From positions 124,001-188,000 of the forward strand of contig NZ_SRZX01000002.1 in NCBI RefSeq assembly GCF_004792665.1: a stretch of 64,000 nt of DNA, given 5' to 3'. The stretch is from Marinobacter orientalis (GTDB lineage Bacteria > Pseudomonadota > Gammaproteobacteria > Pseudomonadales > Oleiphilaceae). Below, one piece after another: positions 33,747-42,264 of the stretch. A program made the position numbers and the translations under genes. Position 1 is the stretch's first letter, and the number at the start of each line of letters is the position of its first letter. Below the pieces are notes generated by a model. That model did not search any database. It saw nothing but the letters and a program-made list of their open reading frames with translations, and was not told the origin of the DNA.

Positions 33747-33771
33747 AAACTTCATATCGAGGTCATCACAA

Positions 33772-34656
33772 ATGGACGCAAATTCGCTCAAGGCGTTCCT
33801 GACCATTGTAGACCAGGAGTCGTTTTCCGAAGCCGCGGAGCTGCTCCACCTGACGCAGCCTGCAATCAGCAAACGCCTGGCCGCACTCGAGAACCAGCTG
33901 GGAGTAAAGCTGATTGACCGGGGTAACCGACAGGTCAGGTTGACCGATGCCGGTGCCCGTTTGCTGCCCCACGCTCGTCAGATACTTGATGCGATTCATA
34001 ATGCGCGCATGGCATTGTTCCCGGAATCGGCAACGGTAGAAGGTGAATTGCGGATCATCGCCAGCCACCACATCGGCCTTCATCACCTGCCAAACTGGCT
34101 GCGGCGTTTTAACCGGGCCTATCCGGGGGTGTCACTGAGCCTGCAATTCATGGAATCTGATGCCGCCTATGAACAGATGCGTAAGCGCAATGCGGAACTG
34201 GCCTTTGTCACACTTAGTGACAGTATGGACAGCCACTTCATGGTATACGATCAGTGGGCGGACCCGATAGCGTTCGTGGTCGGTCCGGAACATCCGCTGG
34301 CCGCGATTGATTCGCCAGCACTGAGCGATCTGGCCAGCCATCCGGCCCTGCTGCCGGACACCACCACAGCAACCTACCGCGTGGTAAGCCGGTTATTTAT
34401 GGAGGCCACTCTGCCCCTGCACCCGCAGATGCCAACGAACTATCTTGAGACCATCAAGATGATGACCAGCGTCGGATTGGGTTGGAGCGTTTTACCTCTG
34501 AACATGGTGGATGACAGTGTTCGGCCTCTCGACCTTGGCTTCCCTGTCACCCGCGTACTGGGGGCAGTCGGGCTATCCGGACGACAGCTTTCCGGCGCTG
34601 CCAGGGCATTGATTGAAATCGTTAAATCAGAAGAAGGGAGTTTACATGAGTTTTGA
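33772..34656 (+). CDS. LysR-family transcriptional regulator (probable regulator of leuCDB)
   Basis: A 294-residue regulator. The winged HTH is at residues 1-65 (NSLKAFLTIVDQESFSEAAE, then LTQPAISKRLAALENQLGVK). A type 2 periplasmic-binding-like effector domain follows, with RIIASHHIGLHHLPNWLRRF and GLGWSVLPLNMV. The ATG at 33772 is the only start giving a normal LysR N-terminus; GAGG is nine bases upstream. It is divergent from leuC across 314 bp, which suggests control of leucine genes; the effector is unknown. Its last 11 nt overlap the pilU-like start. Confidence 0.88.
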   Translation: MDANSLKAFLTIVDQESFSEAAELLHLTQPAISKRLAALENQLGVKLIDRGNRQVRLTDAGARLLPHARQILDAIHNARMALFPESATVEGELRIIASHHIGLHHLPNWLRRFNRAYPGVSLSLQFMESDAAYEQMRKRNAELAFVTLSDSMDSHFMVYDQWADPIAFVVGPEHPLAAIDSPALSDLASHPALLPDTTTATYRVVSRLFMEATLPLHPQMPTNYLETIKMMTSVGLGWSVLPLNMVDDSVRPLDLGFPVTRVLGAVGLSGRQLSGAARALIEIVKSEEGSLHEF

Positions 34657-35791
34657 TGAATACCTCAGAGTTCTGGCCAGGAACGATGGCTCGGATCTTT
34701 ACCTGAGTACCGGCGCGCCACCATGTGCGAAGTTTCATGGTGCGTTGAAGCCAATCGATCGCACCCCGATGGCACCCGGCATGATCAAGGACATTGCCTA
34801 CCAGATCATGGACAAGGAACAGGTTGCGGAGTTTGAGCAGGAACTCGAAATGAACCTGGCGTACAGCGTTCGCAATGTAGGCCGGTTTCGGGTCAATATC
34901 TTTCGCCAGCGAAATGAGATCTCCATTGTCGCCCGCAACATCGTGGCTGAAATCCCGAATGCGGACGATCTCGGTCTGCCGCCGATTCTCAAAGAAGTCA
35001 TGATGACCAAGCGAGGGCTGGTTCTGTTCGTGGGTGCCACGGGCTCCGGCAAATCGACGTCTCTGGCGGCTCTGATCGATTACCGCAACGCCCATTCCTC
35101 GGGCCACATCATTACCATTGAAGACCCGGTGGAATACATTCACCGCCACAAGAAATGCATTGTGAACCAGCGTGAAGTCGGCGTGGATACACGCAGCTTT
35201 CATAAGGCGCTGAAGAACACGCTGCGTCAGGCTCCTGACGTTATCCTGATCGGCGAAATCCGGGATCGCGAGACCATGGAGCATGCACTGGCCTTTGCGG
35301 AAACCGGGCACCTGTGCATTTCAACCCTTCATGCCAACAACGCAAACCAGGCCCTGGACCGGATCATCAATTTCTTTCCGGAAGAGCGCCGGCCACAGTT
35401 GCTGATGGATCTTTCAATGAACCTGCGAGCGTTTGTTTCGCAGCGCCTGATCCCGACCGTCGATAAAAAGCGTTGCGCCGCGATCGAGATCCTTCTGGGC
35501 ACACCGACAATTTCTGAACTGATTCTGCGCGGACAGATGGAAGGCATCAAGGAAATCATGGAGAAATCCGCTAATATCGGCATGCAGACGTTCGACCTTG
35601 CCCTGTTCAACCTGTGGAAGGACGGCAAGATCAGCGAAGAAGAAGCACTGAAAAATGCCGACTCTCCCAACAACCTGCGCCTCAAGATCAAGCTTCACGG
35701 CCAGGGCGGCAGCTCGCCATCCACCACCGGGCCGACGGGCAGCGGTCTGTCATTGCAGGTTGAAGAAGACGAGGAAGACGAGCCGGGTTGA
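34646..35791 (+). CDS. pilU: PilT/PilU-family twitching motility ATPase (PilU-like)
   Basis: A 381-residue hexameric secretion ATPase that powers pilus retraction. Walker A GATGSGKSTSLAALI is near residue 135; the Asp box (IITIEDPVEYIHRH), Walker B (DVILIGEIRDRETMEHA) and His box (GHLCISTLHANNANQALDRI) follow. The start SFDEYLRVLARNDGSDLYLSTG and the longer acidic tail fit PilU rather than PilT. The ATG at 34646 has GGGAG five bases upstream and lies within the end of the LysR gene, so the two are coupled. No pilT is beside it, unlike the usual pilTU pair. Confidence 0.88.
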   Translation: MSFDEYLRVLARNDGSDLYLSTGAPPCAKFHGALKPIDRTPMAPGMIKDIAYQIMDKEQVAEFEQELEMNLAYSVRNVGRFRVNIFRQRNEISIVARNIVAEIPNADDLGLPPILKEVMMTKRGLVLFVGATGSGKSTSLAALIDYRNAHSSGHIITIEDPVEYIHRHKKCIVNQREVGVDTRSFHKALKNTLRQAPDVILIGEIRDRETMEHALAFAETGHLCISTLHANNANQALDRIINFFPEERRPQLLMDLSMNLRAFVSQRLIPTVDKKRCAAIEILLGTPTISELILRGQMEGIKEIMEKSANIGMQTFDLALFNLWKDGKISEEEALKNADSPNNLRLKIKLHGQGGSSPSTTGPTGSGLSLQVEEDEEDEPG

Positions 35792-35798
35792 ACCTGCG

Positions 35799-36947
35799 TC
35801 AGCAATTGTCTGCCAGCGGCGGGGGACGAAGCCCCCGCCAGGTGATGACAATTGCCACCAGCATGGCCACCGCACCCCCCCAGAAAGCGGCCGAGGTATT
35901 GAAACCCTCCACCAGAAAGCCCGACATCCAGGCACCGATAGCACCACCGGCACCAAAGGTCAGCCCGCTATATAACGCCTGGCCCTGGCCATGATGATGC
36001 TGGCCGAAGAAACCCTGGATGTATTGCACGGAAATGGCATGGAGCGCTCCGTAGGAGGCCGCATGGAGCAGTTGGGCAAAGATGAGCACAGCCAGTACAT
36101 CCGTCACTTCCGCGATCAGCACCCAGCGAATCATGGTCAGGGTCAGAGCCGCGATGGCGATCTGCCGCACCGTGAAGCTCCGGGTCAGCCGGTGCATCAC
36201 CAGGAATAACCCGATTTCAGCCACCACCCCCAGCGACCACAGCAGCCCGATCGCCAGCTTGCCATAATCATGCTGCGCGAGGTGTATGCTGAAGAACGTA
36301 TAATACGCCCCGTGAGACACCTGCAGCAGGAAATTCATCAGGAAAAACGTCACCACCGCCGGGTGCGTCACAATCGCCTTCAGACTGCCCTTGGGCGCCG
36401 GCGGCTTGCGCTCCCCACGCTCCGATGGCACCAGAAATGCCGACACCGCGATACCTGCAAATACCGGCAATAACAGCCACGGCAAAAGACGGATCGGCAC
36501 CAGCTCCAGAATCCCGCCCACCAGTGCAACAGCGCCGATAAACCCGACAGACCCCCAGAGCCGGACCTTGCCATACTTGTCCCGCTGGTCTCCCAGGGTC
36601 CGCAGGGTAATCACCTCATACAGCGGAAGAATCGCATTCCAGAAAAACGTAAACGCCAGCATCACCAGCAGAAGCCCGTAAAATCCCGGCTCCAGGAACA
36701 CCCCGGCAAAAAACAGCGAACCGGTAATCGCGCCGAACCGGACCAGACGAACCCGCTGCCCGGACCGATCCCCCAGCCAGCCCCACACGCTGGGCGCAAC
36801 AATCTTGGTCAGTTGGATCGTCGCCATGAGTGTGGCGATCTCGAGATAGGAAAAGCCCCGGCCTTCCAGATACAGGGACCAGTACGGGAGCAGACCGCCC
36901 AGTAGGGCGAAAAACCAGAAGTAGAGGTTGGAAAGGCGCCAGTAGAT
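35799..36947 (-). CDS. MFS transporter, HcaT-like, with an atypical or missing start codon
   Basis: An inner-membrane carrier of about 382 residues with some 12 TM helices, resembling the 3-phenylpropionate/nucleoside-type MFS group; substrate unknown. The first in-frame ATG (36827) would begin at ATIQLTKIVAPSVWGWLGDR, cutting off helix 1. Upstream, the same frame stays open for 46 codons and encodes a clear first helix (YWRLSNLYFWFFALLGGLLP, then YWSLYLEGRGFSYLEIATL) but has no ATG, GTG or TTG before the TAA and TGA stops at 36966-36971. An ATC at 36945-36947 has GGAG eight bases upstream and is placed here as the probable start. A small indel or sequencing error near 36950 is the main alternative. 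Confidence 0.72.
   Translation of the reverse strand: MYWRLSNLYFWFFALLGGLLPYWSLYLEGRGFSYLEIATLMATIQLTKIVAPSVWGWLGDRSGQRVRLVRFGAITGSLFFAGVFLEPGFYGLLLVMLAFTFFWNAILPLYEVITLRTLGDQRDKYGKVRLWGSVGFIGAVALVGGILELVPIRLLPWLLLPVFAGIAVSAFLVPSERGERKPPAPKGSLKAIVTHPAVVTFFLMNFLLQVSHGAYYTFFSIHLAQHDYGKLAIGLLWSLGVVAEIGLFLVMHRLTRSFTVRQIAIAALTLTMIRWVLIAEVTDVLAVLIFAQLLHAASYGALHAISVQYIQGFFGQHHHGQGQALYSGLTFGAGGAIGAWMSGFLVEGFNTSAAFWGGAVAMLVAIVITWRGLRPPPLADNC
35818..35839. terminator. GC hairpin downstream of pilU, inside the MFS 3' end
   Basis: GGCGGGGG (35818-35825) pairs with CCCCCGCC (35832-35839) around 6 nt. It lies 27 bp past the pilU stop, within the last codons of the convergent MFS gene. No T tract follows, so termination of pilU is only a possibility. 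Confidence 0.35.
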
Positions 36948-36997
36948 AACGGATTCTCCAGAGAGTTATCACAGAGGTTCAATCGCCACGGAGGACG

Positions 36998-37081
36998 GGG
37001 CCATTCAAAACCGTGGAGCGCCAGGGATGGCGCGACCGAGCCCTACATGGAAGTATTTACGTGGCGTGTTTTGAATGGCCC
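36998..37081. repeat. Intergenic element with perfect 14-bp terminal inverted repeats
   Basis: GGGCCATTCAAAAC (36998-37011) and GTTTTGAATGGCCC (37068-37081) are exact inverted copies enclosing 56 bp. Inside is a second hairpin, GCGCCA-GGGA-TGGCGC (37019-37034), followed by CCGAGCCCTACATGG. It has no gene and lies in the 217-bp gap between aroC and the MFS gene, ahead of palindrome copy 6. The layout suggests a MITE-like or structured repeat. I have an unverified impression of similar sequence in other marine gammaproteobacteria. Confidence 0.7.
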
Positions 37082-37118
37082 TGTTCTTCGTGGCAGGCAC
37101 CGGTTTTGGCCGTCTGAT

Positions 37119-37151
37119 TGTCGGATTACGCCTTTGGCTAATCCGACCTAC
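37119..37151 (-). repeat. Palindromic repeat, copy 6 (type A), downstream of aroC
   Basis: TGTCGGATTACGCC-TTTGGCTAATCCGACCTACG on the plus strand, the same family and subtype as copies 1, 2 and 4. It starts 13 bp past the aroC stop on the minus strand, between aroC and the 84-bp element. Confidence 0.8.
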
Positions 37152-37164
37152 GGGTGTTGATAAA

Positions 37165-38259
37165 TCAGGCCTGGCCTATGTCCGGGGTTGAGACAGAAAC
37201 ATCTCCGTTCTGGCCGCGATGGCGCAGATAATGGTCCATCAGCACAATAGCCATCATCGCCTCGGCAATCGGGGTAGCCCGGATACCCACGCAGGGGTCA
37301 TGCCGCCCGGTGGTGATCACCTCCACCGGATTGCCATCCACATCGATACTGCGCCCCGGCAACCGCAGGCTCGATGTCGGCTTCAGCGCAATACTGGCCA
37401 GAATCGGCTGCCCGGAAGAAATACCGCCCAGCACACCGCCGGCATGGTTGGACAGGAAACCCTCAGGCGTCAGTTCATCCCGGTGCACCGTGCCCTTCTG
37501 GTCAATACAGCCAAAACCGGCACCAATCTCCACGCCCTTCACGGCATTGATACTCATCAGGGCATGCGCCAGGTCGGCATCCAGCCGATCAAAAACGGGC
37601 TCCCCCAAACCGGGGGGCACACCCTCTGCCACGACATTGATACGGGCACCGATGGAATTGCCTTCTTTGCGCAGCGCATCCATGTAGGCCTCCATCTCAG
37701 GAACCCTGTCCGCGTCCGGGCAGAAAAACGGATTTTCATGGACCTGTTCCCAGTCCAGCTTCTCGATCTTTATCGGACCAAGCTGCGAAAGGTAGCCGCG
37801 GATCCTGATACCCAGCCGCTGTTCAAGAAACTTCCGCGCTACCGCACCGGCGGCCACTCGCATGGCCGTTTCCCGTGCCGAGGAGCGACCACCACCGCGA
37901 TAATCCCGCACACCGTACTTGTGCATGTAGGTGTAATCAGCATGAGCAGGACGGAACTGCCCGGAAATCTTTGAATAGTCCTTCGACCGCTGATCAGTGT
38001 TTTCAATAATCAGGCCAATGGGCGTACCAGTGGTTTTACCTTCGAAAACACCGGACAGAATCCTGACCTCGTCCGCTTCCCGGCGCTGGGTCGTATGCCG
38101 CGATGTGCCCGGCTTGCGACGATCCAGGTCCCGCTGCATATCTTCTGCCGACAGCTCCAGTCCCGGAGGGCAGCCGTCGATAATGCATCCAAGTGCTGCA
38201 CCATGGCTCTCACCAAAGCTGGTGACCGTAAACAGTTTTCCGAAGCTATTTCCCGACAT
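37165..38259 (-). CDS. aroC: Chorismate synthase
   Basis: A 364-residue FMN-dependent enzyme making chorismate from EPSP, the last shared step before tryptophan, phenylalanine, tyrosine and folate. It starts [27 protein letters not shown]. Family motifs are [40 protein letters not shown], and [15 protein letters not shown] near residue 270, with a C-terminal [18 protein letters not shown]. It lies 25 bp after prmB. It feeds the trp genes and pabB in this window. Confidence 0.97.
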   Translation of the reverse strand: MSGNSFGKLFTVTSFGESHGAALGCIIDGCPPGLELSAEDMQRDLDRRKPGTSRHTTQRREADEVRILSGVFEGKTTGTPIGLIIENTDQRSKDYSKISGQFRPAHADYTYMHKYGVRDYRGGGRSSARETAMRVAAGAVARKFLEQRLGIRIRGYLSQLGPIKIEKLDWEQVHENPFFCPDADRVPEMEAYMDALRKEGNSIGARINVVAEGVPPGLGEPVFDRLDADLAHALMSINAVKGVEIGAGFGCIDQKGTVHRDELTPEGFLSNHAGGVLGGISSGQPILASIALKPTSSLRLPGRSIDVDGNPVEVITTGRHDPCVGIRATPIAEAMMAIVLMDHYLRHRGQNGDVSVSTPDIGQA

Positions 38260-38284
38260 GATTTCAGTATCTTATCCAGGGGTT

Positions 38285-39169
38285 TTAATGTAGGTCTTCA
38301 GCAGTTAACAGGAACACGCCGTCACCACCATTCTCGAATTCCAGCCAGGTAAAGGGCAGCTCCGGATACGCCTCCTGAAGCGCTGGCCAGCTGTTTCCCA
38401 CCTCCACAATCAGCAAGCCACCTGGATTGAGATGATTCGCCGCACCGGCAAGGATCCTGTGGGCAATATCCAGCCCATCACCACCTGCTGCCAGACCCAG
38501 TTCCGGCTCGTGGCTGTATTCCGCCGGCATATCCGCAATATCTTCAGCATCTACGTACGGAGGGTTGCTGAGGATGACATCGTAACGGCCTTCGATGCCG
38601 TCAAAAACATCCGAACGAACGGTTCTTACCCGGTCACCTACCTCATGATACTCGATGTTGGCGTCTGCCACCTCGAGGGCGTCGACTGAGATATCCGACA
38701 GATCCACCTCTGCTTCATCAAACACGGTGGCCGCAGCAATACCGATACAGCCACTGCCGGTGCACAGATCCAGCACCCTGCCTACCGGATGTTCTCCCAG
38801 CCAGGGTTGCAGACCGCTCTCAATCAGCTCCCCCAAAGGAGACCGCGGCACCAGCACGCGCTCGTCCACATGGAAGGGCAGCCCCATAAACCAGGCTTCT
38901 CCCAACAGATAGGCCAGTGGCACCCGCTCGCTGATCCGGCGCTCCATGCGATCGACGATCAGTTGCCGCTCATCCCGGGTCAGGCGCGCGTCCAGAAACA
39001 GGGTGTTGTTTTCCAGCGGCAAATGGAGGCTGCGCATGACCAGCTGGACCGACTCGTCCCAGACATTGTCGGTGCCGTGGCCAAAGAACAGGGGGGAATC
39101 GGCAAAACGGGAGCAAGCGTAGCGCAGGTAATCCCTGACGGTATGCAGGTCATCAATCGGGCTGGTCAC
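38285..39169 (-). CDS. prmB: 50S ribosomal protein L3 N5-glutamine methyltransferase
   Basis: A 294-residue SAM-dependent methyltransferase acting on a glutamine of ribosomal protein L3. SAM motif I is [16 protein letters not shown] and the glutamine-binding motif is [31 protein letters not shown] and [19 protein letters not shown] separate it from PrmC. The start is placed at GTG 39169, which has AGGAAGAGAG upstream and gives an N-terminus of E. coli length; an ATG 48 bp upstream is the alternative. It is followed by aroC. Confidence 0.93.
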   Translation of the reverse strand: MTSPIDDLHTVRDYLRYACSRFADSPLFFGHGTDNVWDESVQLVMRSLHLPLENNTLFLDARLTRDERQLIVDRMERRISERVPLAYLLGEAWFMGLPFHVDERVLVPRSPLGELIESGLQPWLGEHPVGRVLDLCTGSGCIGIAAATVFDEAEVDLSDISVDALEVADANIEYHEVGDRVRTVRSDVFDGIEGRYDVILSNPPYVDAEDIADMPAEYSHEPELGLAAGGDGLDIAHRILAGAANHLNPGGLLIVEVGNSWPALQEAYPELPFTWLEFENGGDGVFLLTAEDLH

Positions 39170-39229
39170 AAACTCTCTTCCTGTCCGGAAATGGTCAAGG
39201 GGCGGAATTATACGCATCCGCCGCCATGT

Positions 39230-40441
39230 TTACAGCGCCATCGGGCCGGAGCTGTTGAGGTTGTCCTCGTACCGGTCCAGGGCCGCCGCCATGCGTTCGC
39301 GGCCCAACTGGATCAGCTCCGGCGCTCTGTGATAGTCATAACTGCGGCCGGCGTTCTTGGGAATATTCACCAGCAGATCCGGCGGATAGCCGGCAATCTT
39401 GTATTGCACCAGGGCGCTCTGCATGGTTTCAACGGTCAGGTTCATCACATCGAACTTGCCGATACCCAGTTTGTCCCAGTCAATGGTTTCGTGGTCATCC
39501 TTGCTCTTTGCGGGCTCCGCCCTGATCGCCTCCGATGTTTTGCCGGTTTCATTCCCGGCAACCGCCTTGCTGATCTTTTCTTCCGGAGAATCAGTCGTGC
39601 CGGGTTCCTTCCTTGCGGCAAAGGTCTTGATCGCATCCCAGTCAAACCAGCGGGAGGCCTTGTCACGGAGCTTGTCCATCCACTCATCCAGCTCAGCACC
39701 GTCATCTCCGGTGTCTGCAAACGCGGCATCCGGCACCCGACGGCTCTGGTCATCCTCACCACTGAGGTTCACCGCCACAACCATGTCCGCATGGGAGGAA
39801 ATGGTCGGAATAATGGGCAAAGGATTCAACAGCGCACCGTCCACCAGCACCCGACCATTCAGCACCAGGGGCGTCACCACGCTGGGGATGGCGACAGAGG
39901 CTCTGATCGCCTGGTCCAGCGGGCCTTCCTGGAACCAGATTTCCTTATGGGCCAGAAGATCGGTGGCGACTGCGGTGTAGGCCAATGGCAGGTCTTCGAT
40001 CCGGGTCTCGCCAATCATCTCCCGGACCACGGAAAAGATTTTCTCACCGCGAATGGCACCGACGGAATTGAAGGTCACATCCAGCAGTTTGAGTACGTCA
40101 AACTGGCCCAGGCCGGTTACCCAGTCCTTGTAGTCCTTCATCTTGCCGGCTGCGAACACACCGCCAATCAGTGCCCCCATGGAGCAACCGGAAATGGCAA
40201 CAATCTCATAGCCCCTTTCCACCAGTATCTCGATGGCGCCAATATGGGCGTAGCCCCTGGCGCCGCCACTACCCAGCGCCAGCGCAACGGTTTTGCCCTT
40301 GCCGGTTTTGCCTGAAGCAGGCTTTTCTTCCGCCCTGGTGGACTGTGCTGCAGAGATTCCGGTGCTGGTGACCAGCTGCGAAACAGCGTCTTTGGGCTTC
40401 TGCTCTTCATCCCGGGATGTGGAATCTGTCGGCTTGTTCAT
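39230..40441 (-). CDS. Patatin-like phospholipase family protein (RssA-like)
   Basis: A 403-residue predicted lipid acyl hydrolase. It has an oxyanion glycine-rich loop (LALGSGGARGYAHIGAIEIL), the nucleophile elbow GCSMG with the catalytic Ser near residue 93, and the catalytic Asp in VLVDGALLNPLPI. The N-terminal 50 residues are polar and low-complexity. A charged insert of about 100 residues (near 230-325) interrupts the fold before the C-terminal part, which is unusual beside the compact RssA. ATG 40441 with GAGGTG six bases upstream is preferred to a GTG three codons earlier. Substrate unknown. Confidence 0.85.
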   Translation of the reverse strand: MNKPTDSTSRDEEQKPKDAVSQLVTSTGISAAQSTRAEEKPASGKTGKGKTVALALGSGGARGYAHIGAIEILVERGYEIVAISGCSMGALIGGVFAAGKMKDYKDWVTGLGQFDVLKLLDVTFNSVGAIRGEKIFSVVREMIGETRIEDLPLAYTAVATDLLAHKEIWFQEGPLDQAIRASVAIPSVVTPLVLNGRVLVDGALLNPLPIIPTISSHADMVVAVNLSGEDDQSRRVPDAAFADTGDDGAELDEWMDKLRDKASRWFDWDAIKTFAARKEPGTTDSPEEKISKAVAGNETGKTSEAIRAEPAKSKDDHETIDWDKLGIGKFDVMNLTVETMQSALVQYKIAGYPPDLLVNIPKNAGRSYDYHRAPELIQLGRERMAAALDRYEDNLNSSGPMAL

Positions 40442-40446
40442 CCCTT

Positions 40447-41349
40447 TCACCTCGTAATCACCATCAGTTCAACGCGGTCGCCCTGGCGGTCGGGATTGGG
40501 TATGACCACCGCAGGCCCGACCGTAATAATCGTCTGCAGGCTTTCGGAAACGCCACTTTTGACAAGCACCCGGGCGAGGGAATTTGCCGCTTGTTCTGCG
40601 CGCTCCAGAGATTCCTCAAAGCTTTCGTCTTCCTGTAGTTCCGAATAGGCAGCCAGTATCACGCGAGCGCCTTCTTCCCCTGCCCAGTCATTGATGATTC
40701 GACGGTCAGCGCCGGTCCAGTCGAACTGGTAGGTAATACCGCCCTGCCAGGGCACAATAACCGGCCCCTTGATGCGGGCGCTCTCGTTGCCCAGGCCCGG
40801 GATCTCGGTGCCGCGGGGGGCCACCAGATGCTCAACCCACACGTACTCCCGATTGTTGCCCCGGGTAACGGTATAAACCAGGGTCAGCCAGGGCTGTCCG
40901 TTCTCATCGATCGAGCCTCCCACCAGATAATCCTGGTTGCTGTCCCGACCATAAAGCTCGGATTGATCAAATATCTGGTTTGCCCAGACATTACTGCGCC
41001 CGCAACCGCGGCCCGAGCACTCAAACAGCACCTGTGCACCCCGCGCCTGCAGCTCCCGCAGGTAATGATCCCGCGCTTCTTCACGGTTAGCGCCCCGTTG
41101 TACCTCATACAACTGTCCGACGCCCTTGACCGGAAGCCTGGCCATACTGGCCGACCGTATTTCATTGTTTACTTCCCTGACCGGGCTGAAAAGCACCAGG
41201 TGGCCGGGAGAATCGATGGTAATTTCCTCTTCCAGCTCCGCCTCGGAAAAAGCTTCCGGCGGGGGCATCTGGGCGGACACAAAGCCGGCCCAGCCCATAA
41301 ACAACATTGCCAGACAGGTCGCAGATTGCGATAAGCGTTTATTTTGCAT
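40447..41349 (-). CDS. DUF4892 domain-containing periplasmic protein
   Basis: A 300-residue protein with a signal peptide (ATCLAMLFMGWAGFVSAQ, cut near residue 27). I recognise the body as DUF4892: INNEIRSASMARLPVKGVGQ-like start, then a segment with CSGRGCGRSNVWANQIFDQ whose two cysteines could form a disulfide, and YLVGGSIDENGQPWLTLVYT. The C-terminal 70 residues (ARVLVKSGVSESLQTIITVG, VELMVITR) look like an OmpA-type peptidoglycan-contact fold, but the key motif is not clear. The start overlaps the hydrolase stop by 11 nt. Function unknown. Confidence 0.75.
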   Translation of the reverse strand: MQNKRLSQSATCLAMLFMGWAGFVSAQMPPPEAFSEAELEEEITIDSPGHLVLFSPVREVNNEIRSASMARLPVKGVGQLYEVQRGANREEARDHYLRELQARGAQVLFECSGRGCGRSNVWANQIFDQSELYGRDSNQDYLVGGSIDENGQPWLTLVYTVTRGNNREYVWVEHLVAPRGTEIPGLGNESARIKGPVIVPWQGGITYQFDWTGADRRIINDWAGEEGARVILAAYSELQEDESFEESLERAEQAANSLARVLVKSGVSESLQTIITVGPAVVIPNPDRQGDRVELMVITR

Positions 41350-42256
41350 CGTCTAGATAGCCTTTGACTGCATCAACAACCGGCCCGATATCCCCGTCGA
41401 GGTGGCAATGGTGGCCCCCGGCAACAGAAACCAGGTCAAGGCTGGTAATGGCATTGGTTCGTGAAGCCAGCTCCGGCCGGCTCGCCAGCAGGCCTTTTTC
41501 GGCCTTTATGAAGCGGGTTGGCGTAACAACGTTACCCAGACATGCCTCCACTTGTGATTCGTCCATCATGATCATCGAGGGATGTCGCAAACGCGGATCC
41601 GTGCGCCATACGAAACCATCTCCCCTCGGCTCCATGCTGCGTGCAACCAGCATTTCGGCAGCCTCCTGCGAGAGCGGGATCATTCCCCCCTGCCTGGCTT
41701 TGGCCGCTGCCCGCAAGTCAGGGTATACGACGTGTTTAGCGGAACCTGTCATCCGTTTTTCGATCGCTTTGCGCATCTGGCCAACCACTTCCTCCGGCTG
41801 CCGGCTGATCGGGCCCAGACTGTCGATCATCACCAGCCTGCGCACCCGCTCAGGAAAAGCCGCGGCGTACAGAACCCCGACAATCCCGCCCAGCGAGTGA
41901 CCAACAAGATCGACCTGTGGATGCCGCTCGCTACGAAAACAGGCTTCGACAAGTTCGGCCAGATCAGCAACGTAGTCCATCAACAGGTAGCCCTGACCCG
42001 GTGGCCGGTGGCCGGAATGCCCGTGACCGGCGAGGTCCACTGCATAGACATCCCTTTGCCCGGCCAGTTCCGGTGCCAGCCGGGCAAATGACAGAGCGTT
42101 GTCCAGCCAGCCATGAATCATCAGTACCGGGCAGTGGTTCGTGGAGCTGGCAGCGGGCCAGTGCAGGCCCGCAAGGGTGATGTGGTTCAGTGACCATTCC
42201 ATTTCCCGATGCAGAACAGTGGCATCGGAGAGAGCATCCAGAGCGGTATCATTCAT
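41339..42256 (-). CDS. Alpha/beta hydrolase
   Basis: A 305-residue cytosolic hydrolase. VLMIHGWLDNALSF holds the oxyanion HG, VDLAGHGHSGHR the strand 4 turn, and LVGHSLGGIVGVLY the nucleophile elbow with Ser near residue 120. The late GGHHCHLDGD provides the probable catalytic His. The layout fits small serine hydrolases of the lipase/esterase type; no substrate can be given. It is 8 bp after pilZ and overlaps the DUF4892 gene by 11 nt. Confidence 0.88.
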   Translation of the reverse strand: MNDTALDALSDATVLHREMEWSLNHITLAGLHWPAASSTNHCPVLMIHGWLDNALSFARLAPELAGQRDVYAVDLAGHGHSGHRPPGQGYLLMDYVADLAELVEACFRSERHPQVDLVGHSLGGIVGVLYAAAFPERVRRLVMIDSLGPISRQPEEVVGQMRKAIEKRMTGSAKHVVYPDLRAAAKARQGGMIPLSQEAAEMLVARSMEPRGDGFVWRTDPRLRHPSMIMMDESQVEACLGNVVTPTRFIKAEKGLLASRPELASRTNAITSLDLVSVAGGHHCHLDGDIGPVVDAVKGYLDDAK

Positions 42257-42264
42257 TGAAAAGC

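Noticed and set aside
35799-36827. MFS gene considered a decayed pseudogene
   Set aside because: The frame is open across TM1 through the C-terminus with no internal stop; only the start codon is irregular.
38789-40315. 508-codon plus-strand open frame across prmB and the patatin gene
   Set aside because: It crosses two convincing minus-strand genes and contains no known motif.
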